Shown here in pieces: positions 1-10,691 of a stretch of DNA of 21,267 bases. Source of the stretch: Smittium culicis (Eukaryota; Kickxellomycota; Harpellomycetes; Harpellales; Legeriomycetaceae). The notes under the pieces are model-generated. The model had not been told where the DNA came from, made no database searches, and saw only the letters and a list, made by a program, of their open reading frames with translations. The DNA lies in assembly GCA_001970855.1 (NCBI GenBank), contig LSSN01001563.1, forward strand, positions 1-21,267. Reading direction: 5' to 3'. Position 1 is the first letter of the stretch. Each line of letters begins with the position of its first letter. The translations under genes and the position numbers were made by a program.

Positions 1-3000
1 GTTGACAGTAACGATGTATGGCTTTCCAACAAGTTTGGATAAACGATCGTTTCGATTAAATCGCCTCTCCTAAATTTGTAGCAATTTCTTATCGCTTCGC
101 TCCAGGATTGTCCAAGAGTAAGATATTGGATTCCTTGCTCGACAGAATCGGTATAATCAAGGAGAATTCCTGCCGCGTCCAGATACCTATTACCATTGGC
201 AGATGAAGATTTTCCAGATGAAATCAAACCTTCAGCTAGGTTTTTGGCCAGAGTTAAGACTTGATGTGAGCTAAATCCAGCTTTTGGGCTTGTGGCCAAA
301 GATAATGCTTCAGACCACTTATTTGATTTTGCGTAACATTGAATAGCATTGCTTATATCGTCTGCAAGCATATATGCAGATGCTGCATTAATAAAATCGC
401 TTTTATCAGATTCCAAGTATTGGCCATAAATAGAACATAGTTTAGAATAACTCGCGATAGCTACTTTTTTAACAGTATCAACAATTGTAACATTTTCTTC
501 GTCACCCATAGCTTTCGATAAAGTTTGACTAATGTTATCGGGTCGCAGTAGGTATATTGATGCTTCATACAATGAATGTTTTTTGATGTAGCTTGTAAGC
601 TTGTTCCATGACTCTTCAACGCTTGAATTAAAGTAAAAGTCATCGTCAATACCATCAACCAAAACTGTGTTTTTAACATGATGCGATTCAATGTTAGAAT
701 TCTTCAAGTATGATTTAACTCTTGTCAAATACCAATATGTAAGATTCTTTATTCCAGAGTCAAAGTTTTCAAGGTATGTATCGATTAAATAGCGTTGGTA
801 ATTTGTATCAACTTTTATTGAATTTAGCTTTGAAAGAATTGTAAGATATTCACGAGGATCAGAGTGACCTTTTTGAGCAACAAGTAGAGCAAGTTCCAAA
901 TCATAGCAACCTAGAGCAGCTTTATAAACACGCTTTTGATCAACAAGATATAACAAATAACTAAGCGAGTCAGATTGTAGCTTGAATGAGTCTTGACCAA
1001 CTTCTTTTATGTTAAGCAAGGCCGAATCTATAGACTGCGGGTTTTCACAAACATAGCAGGTGGTAATAACTTGTAAATACTTGATTCTGTCAAGCTCTTC
1101 AAGCTTGTTTCTAAATGCAAGGCATAGATCATTGTTGTTATTGTCAAGGTAGCCTTTATCGACAGGTTTATTGGAAGACGTTTTGGTTAATCCAAAACTA
1201 GAAACGAGAAGGCAAAGGTGGTCAATATCTCCAATTTGATTGATGATACTTTCGATATTAGACTTGAATAGTTCTCTATCATAGTTAAACATGATTGAAA
1301 ATTCGACTCTGTTTGTTCTGCATAAATGGAACGCGTTCTTAAATTCGTGGTTCTTTAGATACTCTCTAATGTTTGTCAAGACTAGAGCTCTAGGCTTAAT
1401 TGTTTCCAAATTTCCTCGCGGCATTTGCAAAACGACAGAGTCAAGCACAGGGTGGACCAGAGTTATTACTGAACCTCTCTCAACACGTCTCTTCAATTCA
1501 TCAACAGGCGCAATGGTTGAATTAATAGATAGTAGCAAATCCTTAGAAATAGGAAGGAATTGTAAATAGTGAAGAGTAGTGGTGTAAATCAAGTAATCCT
1601 TTCTTAAAAAGAAAGATGTACAAGTTGGAGTGACAAGAACGTTATTAATAGATAGAATGTTTCTGTTTGTCAGTGAAACTATTAAAAGATTATCTTCAAA
1701 GCCAGACTGTTCTTCAAATTCGTACTCAGAATCGTTTTCAACAAATATAGAATCTATATATGGAGTAGGATCTTTAAGCTCAATGTGGAGCTTATTTAAA
1801 GAAAATTCAGGGGCATAAACTATTTCAAATATTTCACCGTTGGCACAGGTGATAAGAGATTTATTTGTATGTGGATTGTTAACAAGTCTAATCACAGACG
1901 ATAATACATTGAAACTTTCTAATGTGAATATACTGAAATCAGTTATCGAAAAAGAATCATGATCGAGGTTAATAGTAACAATCGAGTCCCTAAACTCAGG
2001 CTTCCCAAGGTCGTTAACTATAGACAAACCCAACAAATTAATAGTAGTCTTTGAGGGCCATACTATTTGTCTGGGGATAAAATTTTTAGTGGAAATTAAA
2101 TCGCTAGGAATAGAGATTGATTTCAAGAGGGAAGGTTTTTTAAAATCAACAACTGATTTAACAGAGTCGATAACATCGTATAGGTTAATCGTTAAACTAT
2201 CACCAAGTAAAACAGCAAAACTATTCCCATTTCCAAATCCTGCCATACCGATTGCTTTACACGTTTGATTACGGTTGCTGATAGCGTTGATTCCTAGATC
2301 AATAGTGAACAAACTCATAGGGGGTGGAACATTTGATATTCCAAAAGGAGTGTAAAGGAGCGAATTAGAGTCTGAAACTAACGCAGAGGCGCAACCTCCT
2401 GGATGAGCGACATGAGAAACGTTATTTGTGCTCAAAAATGACAACTGAATATAACAGTTGGAGACAGTGTTAGAATCATCTGATTTAGAAAAGATTTTGT
2501 TGTTTGCTAAAATATGAACTAAATATGGATCTTCCAAGTCCCATAATAACTGATTGACAGCTCCACCAAGGCTGGATTCAGATAGCTCGTTTTTAAGATA
2601 CCAATGATAATTTCCAGATGTCCAAAATTGAACTAGTTAAGAATGGAAAATAGAAAGAATAAGTTAAAACCAGAAAAGAAAGCATTAATGGAAATTTTTT
2701 TAGTGAGTGAGAGGTACCTATTGTTTCTGGTAAGAGTGATGAACTACTTTTTGTTTTAGCAACTATGGCGAGGACTGTAGATGTTGAGTTCCAAAAAAGT
2801 CCATCGACGCTTTCAATGTAGGTTGGTAGCGGAAATTCATAGTGGCGTAAACCGTTTTGTTCATAAAATACCACTCGATAAACATGATCTAATTTTTCGG
2901 TGCTGCATATTATTGAACCTGATGCTCTATGAAAATAAAAAATCGGGATGTTAAATATTGTAATAAAAAACGAAAAAAAGGGTGTGGAGGTATAAGTTGT

Positions 3001-4155
3001 ATCTTACTTCCAGGCAAGATTCTGTTCTAAGCATTCAATGGTTTCTCCTGAGCATACGTAGGTACCATCTTTTGAAAATACTTGAATGGATCGCTCATCT
3101 AAAAGAGGATTGGATAGGAAATATTAATTTTTTGATGCAAAAAGAATTTTAAATTAGAGGTTATAGTAGTTAAAATCAAAGAAAAGGGTTAATACCAGTG
3201 TTGAAAAAAGATACAGAAAATAATGATCCATCGGATTTCCACGCAATTTTTGTCGATTTATCTTCGTTTTTGGATAGGCGGGAGTTAATAGGTTCTAGCC
3301 CCTTTTGAGCGGCAAGTTTTCCTTCTTTTCCATGGAATTGAGTTTCTTTTTTTCCCCAGCCAACGCTAACAAAGTCTATTATTAAACATAGAGTATTATA
3401 ATGGATACACTAGAAGGATTAGCTGAATAAAGATAGAAAGGTACCAGAAGATTTATTTTTGTTTGATAGAGGATATCCTTCGAAAAACAGATCGTATTCG
3501 CTGGTAAGGATGATAATTTTGTTTTCACCGCTAATAATGGTTAGGAATTCCTCATCAGGGCTCCATTCGCAGGCCTTTATTCCGTACTCAAATTCTCCGA
3601 TTAAATTGAAAAACTATAGATTAAAAAAAGAATAAATAAATTAATATAGGCAAGAGCGAGTTAAAATTAAAAATGGTAGCTGATAAAAAAAAAAAGGACA
3701 GATAAACTAAAAAAAAGTACTTTATCGTTATTAAACCCTAGAGAAGTGTCGAAGCTAAGCGTGTATAGTTGGCCAGATTCAGTAGCAGCAAAAATAGTTT
3801 CGCTTTCAGGTAGATATTTGAAGCCAACAACTTTCTCGGTTAAGGGATTTATTGGCAATTCAGCAATGTGTGAAACAACACGAGAAATCGGATCCTAAAT
3901 AACATTATTTGTTTTAATTAATGTAAAAAAAAACATTAAAAAAAGAAAAATAAAATTTAAATTTACATCATCGCAGGAAAAGGATATTAAAACTATTCTG
4001 TTGTTTTCTTGTACAAGAGAGTAAACGAGTTTCTTCTCAGTGTCAATTGAGATATAAAGGCCATTTGGGACGATTTCGTTAGCGGCGTTATTATCAATGG
4101 ATAATAGATCGCTGAAAGGTATTATTTGATGTGTTGACAGTACTAAATCCTTCAT
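1..4155 (-). CDS. ELP1: Elongator complex protein 1 (Elp1/Iki3/IKAP), 3'-partial, seven exons
   Basis: Scaffold subunit of the cytoplasmic Elongator complex, which adds carboxymethyl side chains to wobble uridine 34 of tRNAs. Exons on the minus strand: 4155-3967, 3894-3721, 3613-3445, 3375-3196, 3098-3008, 2926-2718, and 2632 to the left edge. These give 1214 codons, against about 1330-1350 residues in known Elp1, so roughly 100-130 C-terminal residues lie outside. Family signatures seen: VGWGKKETQFHG at residues 182-193, VVFYEQNGLRH at 286-296, PRGNLETIKPRALVL near 740, and a stretch containing DPREYL near 915. The N-terminal half corresponds to the IKI3 beta-propellers and the rest to the helical TPR-like region. 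The start is the only upstream Met that opens in the family's usual way (MKDLVL). All six introns lie in the first 1.5 kb and the last exon is at least 2632 bp. Product identity is very secure; single splice sites are inferred by eye. Confidence 0.96.
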
Positions 4156-4580
4156 ACTGGTTAAGAGCAGTTTTGATCTAAGGAGTATATTTTTAAGAGC
4201 AAATTAGTGCAAGTCTCTTTTCAATTTATTTTAGTTTTTTTTTTTCTTTTAGCCAAACAAAAAAAATAATTTTTCAATTCGAAAGCTTTTGATCACTGGC
4301 TACTTTTCAGCGCGTGTATTCATTGGCAAGTTGGTTCGATAATTTAAACTTTGGAAAATACTATGATTAGGCAATAATGACCGAAATGGCCACAGCACTT
4401 AGCTATTGGCTACACATCACAGCAATATGTAAAATTCAGCATAAGAATAAAATACTGGAACAAAAACACACAAAAATAAAACTATTGGCACACAATTGTA
4501 GAAAAACGGCAAAATAAAGCTAGATCTACACATAACTACATGTCTATTTCCATTTATATCAAGTTTAGGATATTAATATT

Positions 4581-4581
4581 A

Positions 4582-4624
<43 letters not shown>
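4581..4624. repeat. (ATAA)11 tetranucleotide microsatellite
   Basis: Eleven uninterrupted copies of ATAA run through intergenic DNA, then degrade into an A run. The array is non-coding. Copy number is likely to vary between strains by replication slippage (inference). Confidence 0.95.
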
Positions 4625-5920
4625 AAAATTTAGCTAGATGAATCTGTATCAACCAAATTTTCTAGGTAATAAAGCTTGTAAATCTGCTCTAAGAGTAGAT
4701 CAATGCGTACAGAATAGCACAGTAAAAAGTAAATAGCAGATATATTTTGTTGTAATACTATAACCATTAATGTGTATTAAAGAGTTCCTGTAATGGTTTA
4801 ACTTTAAATTATCTGACTGTAATCGAGTTGTGGGGTAAAATAAACCTCAATGACTAATTGAGATAAGATAAAACTATAGTCCATAGGCAAAGCACTTTAA
4901 AGTAGAAAATATATCATAATATGGCGCCTTTTAATAAAGTAAATCAAAGATATTTTTATTACCAGCCTTATTATGGTAAAATTTTATTCGCACCTATTCA
5001 ATCCAATAAAACCCATCCGATAATAATCATCTCTCACGTTTGTTGTAAAGCCGAAATATACGCATTATTTATGTTGAATAAATATGGTAGCATTTTAGAT
5101 GTTTGGCTTTAATCAGATGTCTAAATTGATTATATACTACTATTATAAAGTCCGAAATTAGGATATGCTATTCCAGTTATAGTGCTATGATATCAAGCGC
5201 TAATGTTATTACTGAAGTCAGTTTGACCCTACTTATCAAATGAAAAAACAGGTTAAAAACTATATATAACCAATTTTTTTTAGCTTTTTGGCTAAATACG
5301 ATTTACAGCTTTAGCTCCTTGTTCTATAGATGGAATTAATCGATTTTAACTTCAATTAGTAGCTTAACTCGCATATCTTCTACAGGTACTTTGCCTAGAC
5401 CCTAAAAGACTCTTTCTATGCTTGATTTGAAGCGTTTAGGCTTGTTAGTTGGACAAGGTTAAAAATCGGCATGTGCTTAATAGCTTGTCTATTGATATCG
5501 AAGCGTCAAACTAATCCACGTGTCTTTTCAGGCTAAATAATCTTTGTGCTGATAAGTGTAGTGAGGCTTTAGTTTGTAGGCAATTATAACTATCAAAGAT
5601 CTAAAAACGCATAAATTGTAAGGTGGTTGAAAATCAGCCAATTATGTATAAGTGAGAAGCATCTTCAACTAAAAGTCCAATAAAAACTCTGAAACACTGT
5701 AGGCCTTTAGCTATAGTTGACTATTATTTTCTTTTTTTTCTCATAGGTGTTTAATTAGGGTTTGCTGTCTGTAAAGTTGGCAAAGACGAAAAAGCTATTT
5801 AACAATCCAAGTTTTTAAAGTTTAAAACGAAGAGTTGAACTTTTGCTTAAAAAGTTCTAACTAATTTATTTCATCCCTGCTCTACATTTATAAAAAATCC
5901 TTGAGGCAAGCTACGTACCA

Positions 5921-5932
5921 TTTTATATATAC
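5921..5932 (+). promoter_or_regulatory. Possible TATA element of the Gag-like gene
   Basis: The stretch TTTTATATATAC lies about 60-70 bp upstream of the ATG at 5992. It is a plausible TATA box but the whole spacer is A+T rich, so support is positional only. A second TATA-like stretch sits near 5887-5896. Confidence 0.35.
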
Positions 5933-5991
5933 CCAGAAAACGCCTATAGACTATACGCTTACCTGAATACGAGATCATAGCATATTTTATC

Positions 5992-8151
5992 ATGATTGAT
6001 TTTAAACACCAGAATATGCTCCCGCCTGCCTACAGAGGTGATGGTTCTGATTTTTTTAAAATTGACGAATGGCTCTTAATATTTAAGCTGGCTTCAGCTG
6101 GAAAACGTTGGACTCCTAAAACTGCTGTAGTAATTCTATATCGTCATTTAGCTGGTCCTGCTAAGAAAAAAATGAAGAAATTGTACAAACTCAGAAATAA
6201 TGCAAATATCCCTGGCTCCTACGAATTAGAAGTCTGGTACATGCTGTTGGATTCTGAGTACAGAAATCTTGAACCCAACTATAGTTCTGATAATATTGGA
6301 CCTGCTAAAATTTTAATTGATAAAATTAATCATACAATTAAATCCTCTAGACAAAATTCCCCGCCTAAAACTGATAATTTATCTAATGGAAATATAAAAG
6401 ATTATAATTTAAATCAGCATCCCGATATTTACACCAAGCCGGAAAAGCTAAAAAAAATTAACTCTCCTCAACATAAGCTGGGTAAGGTTTTTGGCGGCAA
6501 GTGCTCTAAAAATCAGATCAACAACAGCGCCGAAATAAAAAATAAATCAACCCATAATTCAAATATTTTTTCTTTCAATGAAAGAAGTCCAGAAATGTAC
6601 AACGACTACGAAGAATATCAGAATTATAGCTCATCTACATCCTCTTTTGAATACGACTACAGCACTTTCAAATTCTTTGGAAATAAAAACGCCACTAGCA
6701 ATACTAATACAAAACACGAATATACTTCAGCCAAAGAATTCAAATCTACGGAATCTAAGAAGGAAGGAAATGCTCAATATGTTTTCATACCCTCTGTTTC
6801 CGTACTAGAAAATGATCCCAAAATTCTCAATAAACTAGATAGTAAAATCTTACCTAAAACACTAAATACTGCCCCATTGTCTCTCGGTAATACTGAGGTA
6901 AAAACTGCTAAACCAACCAATTCTAAAAAATCTGCTTTTTTACCAACTGTCTCTGTATCAGCTAATGAAACCATTTCAAAAATCCCTTTAAATCTAAAAT
7001 CCACTTCCAAAATATCAGAAATAAAGCAAAACCCTATAAACTTAACTGAGAAAAAAGCTCCCAGCTTTAACAGCACAAAAAATACTACCGCTTTCCCTGT
7101 ATCTAAAATACAATCTTTTGGAATTATGCCTTGTTTAGTTAAAGAATCGGATAAAAGCACTATGCCAATAAATGAACCCCAAAAAGATAAATGCTTAACT
7201 AATAGAAAGAAGATTGTTAATAAAAATGACTCAGACTTAGCTACTGATAAAAAAAATCTGAAAGATATCAAGGATTTAAAGAGCAGCAATTCTTTAAATT
7301 CAGCCAAACCAATTACTAAACACGACGTTTACAATAAGATTAGCAAAAGCCGCACTATTACCACAGGAAATACGCAGGGAAAGAATTCAATCGCACCTAC
7401 TAATCCAGCGGGAATTAAAGTTTCTACAACCAAAACAACACCTACTCCTAGTAATAAAAATGATGATAAAAAGGATTCAATGTCTATATTGTCAAAAATT
7501 TCGAACTCAGCTAAGGTAGCTGAAAATGATTCTTTAGTTAAAAATCCAGAAACCGACTCAGTTAACAATACACCGATTACTGATAGCATTTACAAGTATA
7601 TAGTGAATTCGATAGTAAGACAAAAAGCGGAAGAAAGCGGTATTCTTTTTACTGATTCGTTTGATTCTGAAGAGGATGAAGTAGTTGAGACAGGCGTTTA
7701 CTTTGATGCGTTGTCCAACAGTTTTTTCAGGTACGAAACAGATTCTGATATCGAGGGGAAATCAGGTTTATTACAGCCTAGAAAAAAGTATATTGATTTA
7801 AAATCAGACTTAAAGCTTATTAGCGACATTAACATGCCATCTGCTATCAGCGGCGCAGCTGTAGAAACAGGACCAAATAGCAACGATGCTGACACAAGTA
7901 CTATTCCCAAAAAATCAAAAAAGAAGAAGAATAAGAAAAAGAAAAAGAAGTCAAAGGCGAGTGAGAATAACTCTGAAGGCCAAAGTACGGCCAATTTATA
8001 CAGCTCGCCTTCCTTGGAAACTTCAAAGTCTGTGAATAACGATAAAGTATCTAATGAAAAAGTATATGTAGAGGCTAAACCAACAGCGCCCAAAAAGAAT
8101 AATTCGGGATTTAGAATTAACGAGGGCATGCTTAAAGCTTTGAGATATTAA
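5992..8151 (+). CDS. Intronless Gag-capsid-like protein with low-complexity, lysine-rich tail
   Basis: A single open frame of 719 codons. Residues about 11-100 follow the retrotransposon Gag (PF03732-like) pattern: PPAYRGDGSDFFKIDEWLLI, then an A..kRW turn, a helix ending YRHLAGPAKKK, and later YELEVWYMLLDSEY. That fold builds capsid shells in LTR elements and in domesticated genes such as Arc and PEG10. The remainder is rich in Ser, Asn, Thr and Lys: a degenerate repeat [VA]F[IL]P[ST]VSV at residues 264-271 and 315-322, an acidic patch near 554-565 (TDSFDSEEDE), a lysine block from about 640 (KKSKKKKNKKKKKKSK), and a C-terminus ending MLKALRY. There is no CCHC zinc knuckle, protease, reverse transcriptase or integrase, and no long frame follows. 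It has no introns although all recognised neighbours are intron rich. It could be the gag of a degraded retroelement, a domesticated gag, or an unrelated lineage-specific protein. Coding status is firm; the Gag assignment rests on pattern alone. Confidence 0.7.
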   Translation: MIDFKHQNMLPPAYRGDGSDFFKIDEWLLIFKLASAGKRWTPKTAVVILYRHLAGPAKKKMKKLYKLRNNANIPGSYELEVWYMLLDSEYRNLEPNYSSDNIGPAKILIDKINHTIKSSRQNSPPKTDNLSNGNIKDYNLNQHPDIYTKPEKLKKINSPQHKLGKVFGGKCSKNQINNSAEIKNKSTHNSNIFSFNERSPEMYNDYEEYQNYSSSTSSFEYDYSTFKFFGNKNATSNTNTKHEYTSAKEFKSTESKKEGNAQYVFIPSVSVLENDPKILNKLDSKILPKTLNTAPLSLGNTEVKTAKPTNSKKSAFLPTVSVSANETISKIPLNLKSTSKISEIKQNPINLTEKKAPSFNSTKNTTAFPVSKIQSFGIMPCLVKESDKSTMPINEPQKDKCLTNRKKIVNKNDSDLATDKKNLKDIKDLKSSNSLNSAKPITKHDVYNKISKSRTITTGNTQGKNSIAPTNPAGIKVSTTKTTPTPSNKNDDKKDSMSILSKISNSAKVAENDSLVKNPETDSVNNTPITDSIYKYIVNSIVRQKAEESGILFTDSFDSEEDEVVETGVYFDALSNSFFRYETDSDIEGKSGLLQPRKKYIDLKSDLKLISDINMPSAISGAAVETGPNSNDADTSTIPKKSKKKKNKKKKKKSKASENNSEGQSTANLYSSPSLETSKSVNNDKVSNEKVYVEAKPTAPKKNNSGFRINEGMLKALRY

Positions 8152-9938
8152 GAATGTAACTTTTGAAATCAGTACCAATAGTTTTGGACACAATAAAAAG
8201 TTATTTCCTATTACAATGAATTTTTGGTGCATTTAAGGAATTCGTGCACGATAACAAAACAAACAAAGAATTCTTAATTCTTCTAAATAACCCCATTTTC
8301 CATTTACTTTCTTTTCTTTTATTGTAGTATAGCGCTTCAGAGGGGGGTTTTTTTACGCGTATTAATATTATTCGTCCCACTAAAGCATAGGCGAATTGAA
8401 TGAACATCAAGAATTTTATTGTTTCTATTAACTTTTTTTTTTTGTGTTGTGAGTGAGATGGAAATGCTGGCGAATTCTCAATTGTACTTTAATGCTACAT
8501 TTTTTAGAAAACAGCGAGCTATGATGTGTTGTAGTACTGTTAAAATTATTTATTTATTTACTCGTTTGAGTATAATGTAGAAACGTGTATTATATGGAGT
8601 GGATATTAGCAATTTTTGAATGACGTGTTCCGAGATTGCAAAATGCAAGAACCATACTTTCAAAAATGCTTTTTTTTGATAGATTCAGGATACAAAAAAA
8701 AAAAAAGATGAATTTCTCCAATTCTCCTGGCGATTTTAATATATTTTTAGATAGCGTTAATGATACAGTTGTAAGTTAGAGGATAGGAACAGGGTCTTTT
8801 TTGCATTTGCGCATTTTTCTAGCACAAAAAGTGTATTAATGAATAAAAAATAACTTGAGGAACAGACAATAATAAATAATAAACTAATGAAAAATTAACA
8901 CAATAATTTTTTTTTTATCAATTTTTAAAAGTATTCGTAAAATTACATTAGTGAAATAGTGAATGCTATATACATAGTATAGATTTTTTTTTTATAAATA
9001 CTCATTCGAAGCGTTGAGCTATAAGAAAATTGTATTTATTATTTAATTTAGAATTTCCGAGTAAAACAGTATCTCAATGATGATCATAAGCGTATATTTT
9101 AACTGCGGGCTGTGTACACATATGAAATTTAAAATTTCAAGGGCAAACACGGTATGTTATTTCTAATGAGTATTTTATTCGAGAACGAAAAAAGTATATT
9201 TAAAATCCGCATTTGTGCATTTGGACGAGATATATTAAACTGTAAAACTATAAAGGGTGATGATCAGATAATTTGCAAATCACAGCCACTAAAATTCAAA
9301 AATAGAAGATTGATTAGATTGATTTGTTCAAGCATCTGCACAGTGAGAATTAACACAATAATTGAATTTTAGCGGGAATGAATGCGATATATTTTTTTGG
9401 TTTTGATTACATGTTATTGCAGGAAAAAAAAAAAAAGAAATAAAGTGCAGTCCCTAACTAATTATATTCCAACTATTTTAGAATACAAGTCCAATAAAAA
9501 TTGACCAAATTTTATCTATAGTTTCACCAATATTTGAGTATACTCAAGTACATATTTTAGACACTGTTTAGTATTTCATAAATGTTAGTAGACGGATATT
9601 GTGACGATTATATTACTCTGCATTGCATATTTTTCATTTTTTCAGTTTACTTTCTGAAAGAAATGTTTTTTTACTGTTTAATATGAAATATGATTTAACG
9701 AATTCTCAGAACGAAGTGAAAAGTGTAGTTTGTATACTCAACGCATAAAAGTGAAGATAGATTAAAGGTTTGAAATATGCACAAATCCTTATAAAAAACC
9801 ACCTGACTCTAATTTTTCACTAGGAGCACAAACGTAATTAGCGACATAAAAAATAGCTGCATATGTAATAACTATATATCAGCAGCGTGAGAAAATTTGT
9901 CATATGTATTTTTTTTTTCTGAGATTAAAATATTTCAT
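8152..9938. other. A+T-rich intergenic region
   Basis: About 1.8 kb with many A and T homopolymer runs (for example 8688-8705, 8907-8915, 8984-8992 and 9910-9918). A 72-codon frame at 9154-9372 has no family resemblance and is treated as chance. I found no pol-like frame continuing the Gag-like gene and no visible long terminal repeat. No RNA gene was recognised. Confidence 0.6.
8192..8197 (+). terminator. Candidate polyadenylation signal after the Gag-like gene
   Basis: AATAAA begins 41 bp after the stop at 8151, a typical distance for a 3' end signal. The motif occurs by chance in A+T-rich DNA, so confidence is modest. Confidence 0.4.
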
Positions 9939-10394
9939 CTATGTTGGATCAAATAGCGAGTTTATGCTACCTGGATCTGTGAGCCTGGTCACCGGAGCTT
10001 TGCGGAAAGCCATTAAGCTGCCCGGAAAATAAAATAGATACTCTACAAATTTCGGCAGCGAAGTTACGCTATAATACTCCCGACCTTCCTCTATTGTAAA
10101 AAATTGGATCAGTTTGCTAATTTTTAATTTAAACGTACCATCTAATTATAGTTAGGGGTAAAGTTTTGATTAATTTAAAACTTCCTGGCCTCTAATATTA
10201 AAGGTGATCCAGCAGCGAGAAATGTCACTTACTGATTGCTCTTTATCTACTGGCTTGGTTAGCACCTCACTTAAATACCTAAACATCATTTGCTGATCGT
10301 CATAAAATTGAAGAATTGTGGTATATAACCGAATATAATTGGCCAAATCTAAAGTATATGTTGGATTGAGGAGACTGTCCTTTATAACTGAGTG
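9939..10394 (-). pseudogene. Unrecognised minus-strand coding remnant, two segments
   Basis: Two protein-like segments lie on the minus strand. The first is open from 10394 to a stop at 10172-10170 and includes LANYIRLYTTILQFYDDQQ. It contains a consensus donor GTAAGT at 10232-10227. Removing 10232-10089 joins, in frame, to a 150-bp segment at 10088-9939 that reads EGREYYSVTSLPKFVEYLFY and ends SLFDPT then stop; that acceptor uses the second of two adjacent AGs (ATAGAG). The join gives about 103 residues. The second segment is locally G+C rich: 31 of 60 bases in 9961-10020 are G or C. Upstream, an in-frame TAG precedes residue 1 of the fragment. A T-rich acceptor-like tract ending CAG near 10440 leads into another frame that stops at about the same place, which suggests a frameshift. 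No start codon is apparent before the LYS9 promoter. I do not recognise the family. It may be a truncated gene, an exon pair of an unusual gene, or a mobile-element relic. Confidence 0.5.
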
Positions 10395-10691
10395 CTATTT
10401 TGTATTGAAAACCCCTTAAATATTAACTTTGGCAGGCTGGCAAAAAAAAAAAAAAGATTGTATATATTTTTTTGAGTTCTGTTTCGCTTTGCACGAATTT
10501 TATTGGTAAAATAAAACTAATTTGGAAACGTAATGCAATCAAAAAAAAGGATCAAATCAAAAAAAGAAAAAAAAAAGTATATAAATCTACGGGATCCACA
10601 GCATTCACAATTTAATAAATATCTTTCTTTGCTTATTTCTTCTTGTTTCGTACGAATACTCGCATTTATACTACTAGTAAACTAAGAAATT
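10395..10691. other. LYS9 upstream region
   Basis: About 300 bp between the minus-strand remnant and the LYS9 start. It holds A homopolymer tracts (10442-10455, about 10541-10576), a TATA-like element, and a T/C-rich leader (10620-10650) just before the ATG, as in many fungal promoters. No reading frame was found. Confidence 0.55.
10578..10585 (+). promoter_or_regulatory. TATA-like element of LYS9
   Basis: TATATAAA lies 107 bp before the LYS9 ATG, just after an A tract and before a pyrimidine-rich leader. This arrangement is typical of fungal promoters. I saw no certain Lys14-type or Gcn4-type site. Confidence 0.5.

Larger units (their letters stand above)
4156..5991. other. Intergenic region between ELP1 and the Gag-like gene
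   Basis: This 1.8 kb spacer lies between two divergently transcribed genes and should hold both promoters. It contains T/A homopolymer tracts next to ELP1 (around 4230-4265) and an (ATAA)n microsatellite. A 63-codon ATG-to-stop frame at 4921-5112 shows no recognisable domain and is not called as a gene. The minus strand of about 5250-5700 gives short protein-like stretches broken by several stops, possibly a decayed mobile-element remnant. I see no tRNA, snRNA or intact gene. Confidence 0.6.

Noticed and set aside
1291..1818. Plus-strand frames of 92 and 62 codons within ELP1
   Set aside because: They are antisense to the long last visible ELP1 exon, which encodes conserved Elp1 sequence on the other strand.
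4328..4345. GGTTCGAT as a tRNA B box
   Set aside because: No matching A box, acceptor stem or cloverleaf could be built around it.
4921..5112. 63-codon plus-strand frame as a small gene
   Set aside because: It has no recognisable domain, lies alone in a repeat-bearing spacer, and frames of this length occur by chance.
6774..7307. 177-codon minus-strand frame opposite the Gag-like gene
   Set aside because: It is antisense to a Lys/Asn/Ser-rich coding sequence, which automatically gives Phe/Leu-rich open frames; it has no domain or promoter support. The same applies to 7329-7589 and 7698-8129.
9946..10125. G+C-rich hairpin-prone island as a structured RNA (SRP, RNase P or U1-like)
   Set aside because: Short resemblances (TAATGGCTTTC, GGAAGGTC) were not backed by the partner helices or other conserved motifs of those RNAs, and the minus strand gives a clean protein reading instead.
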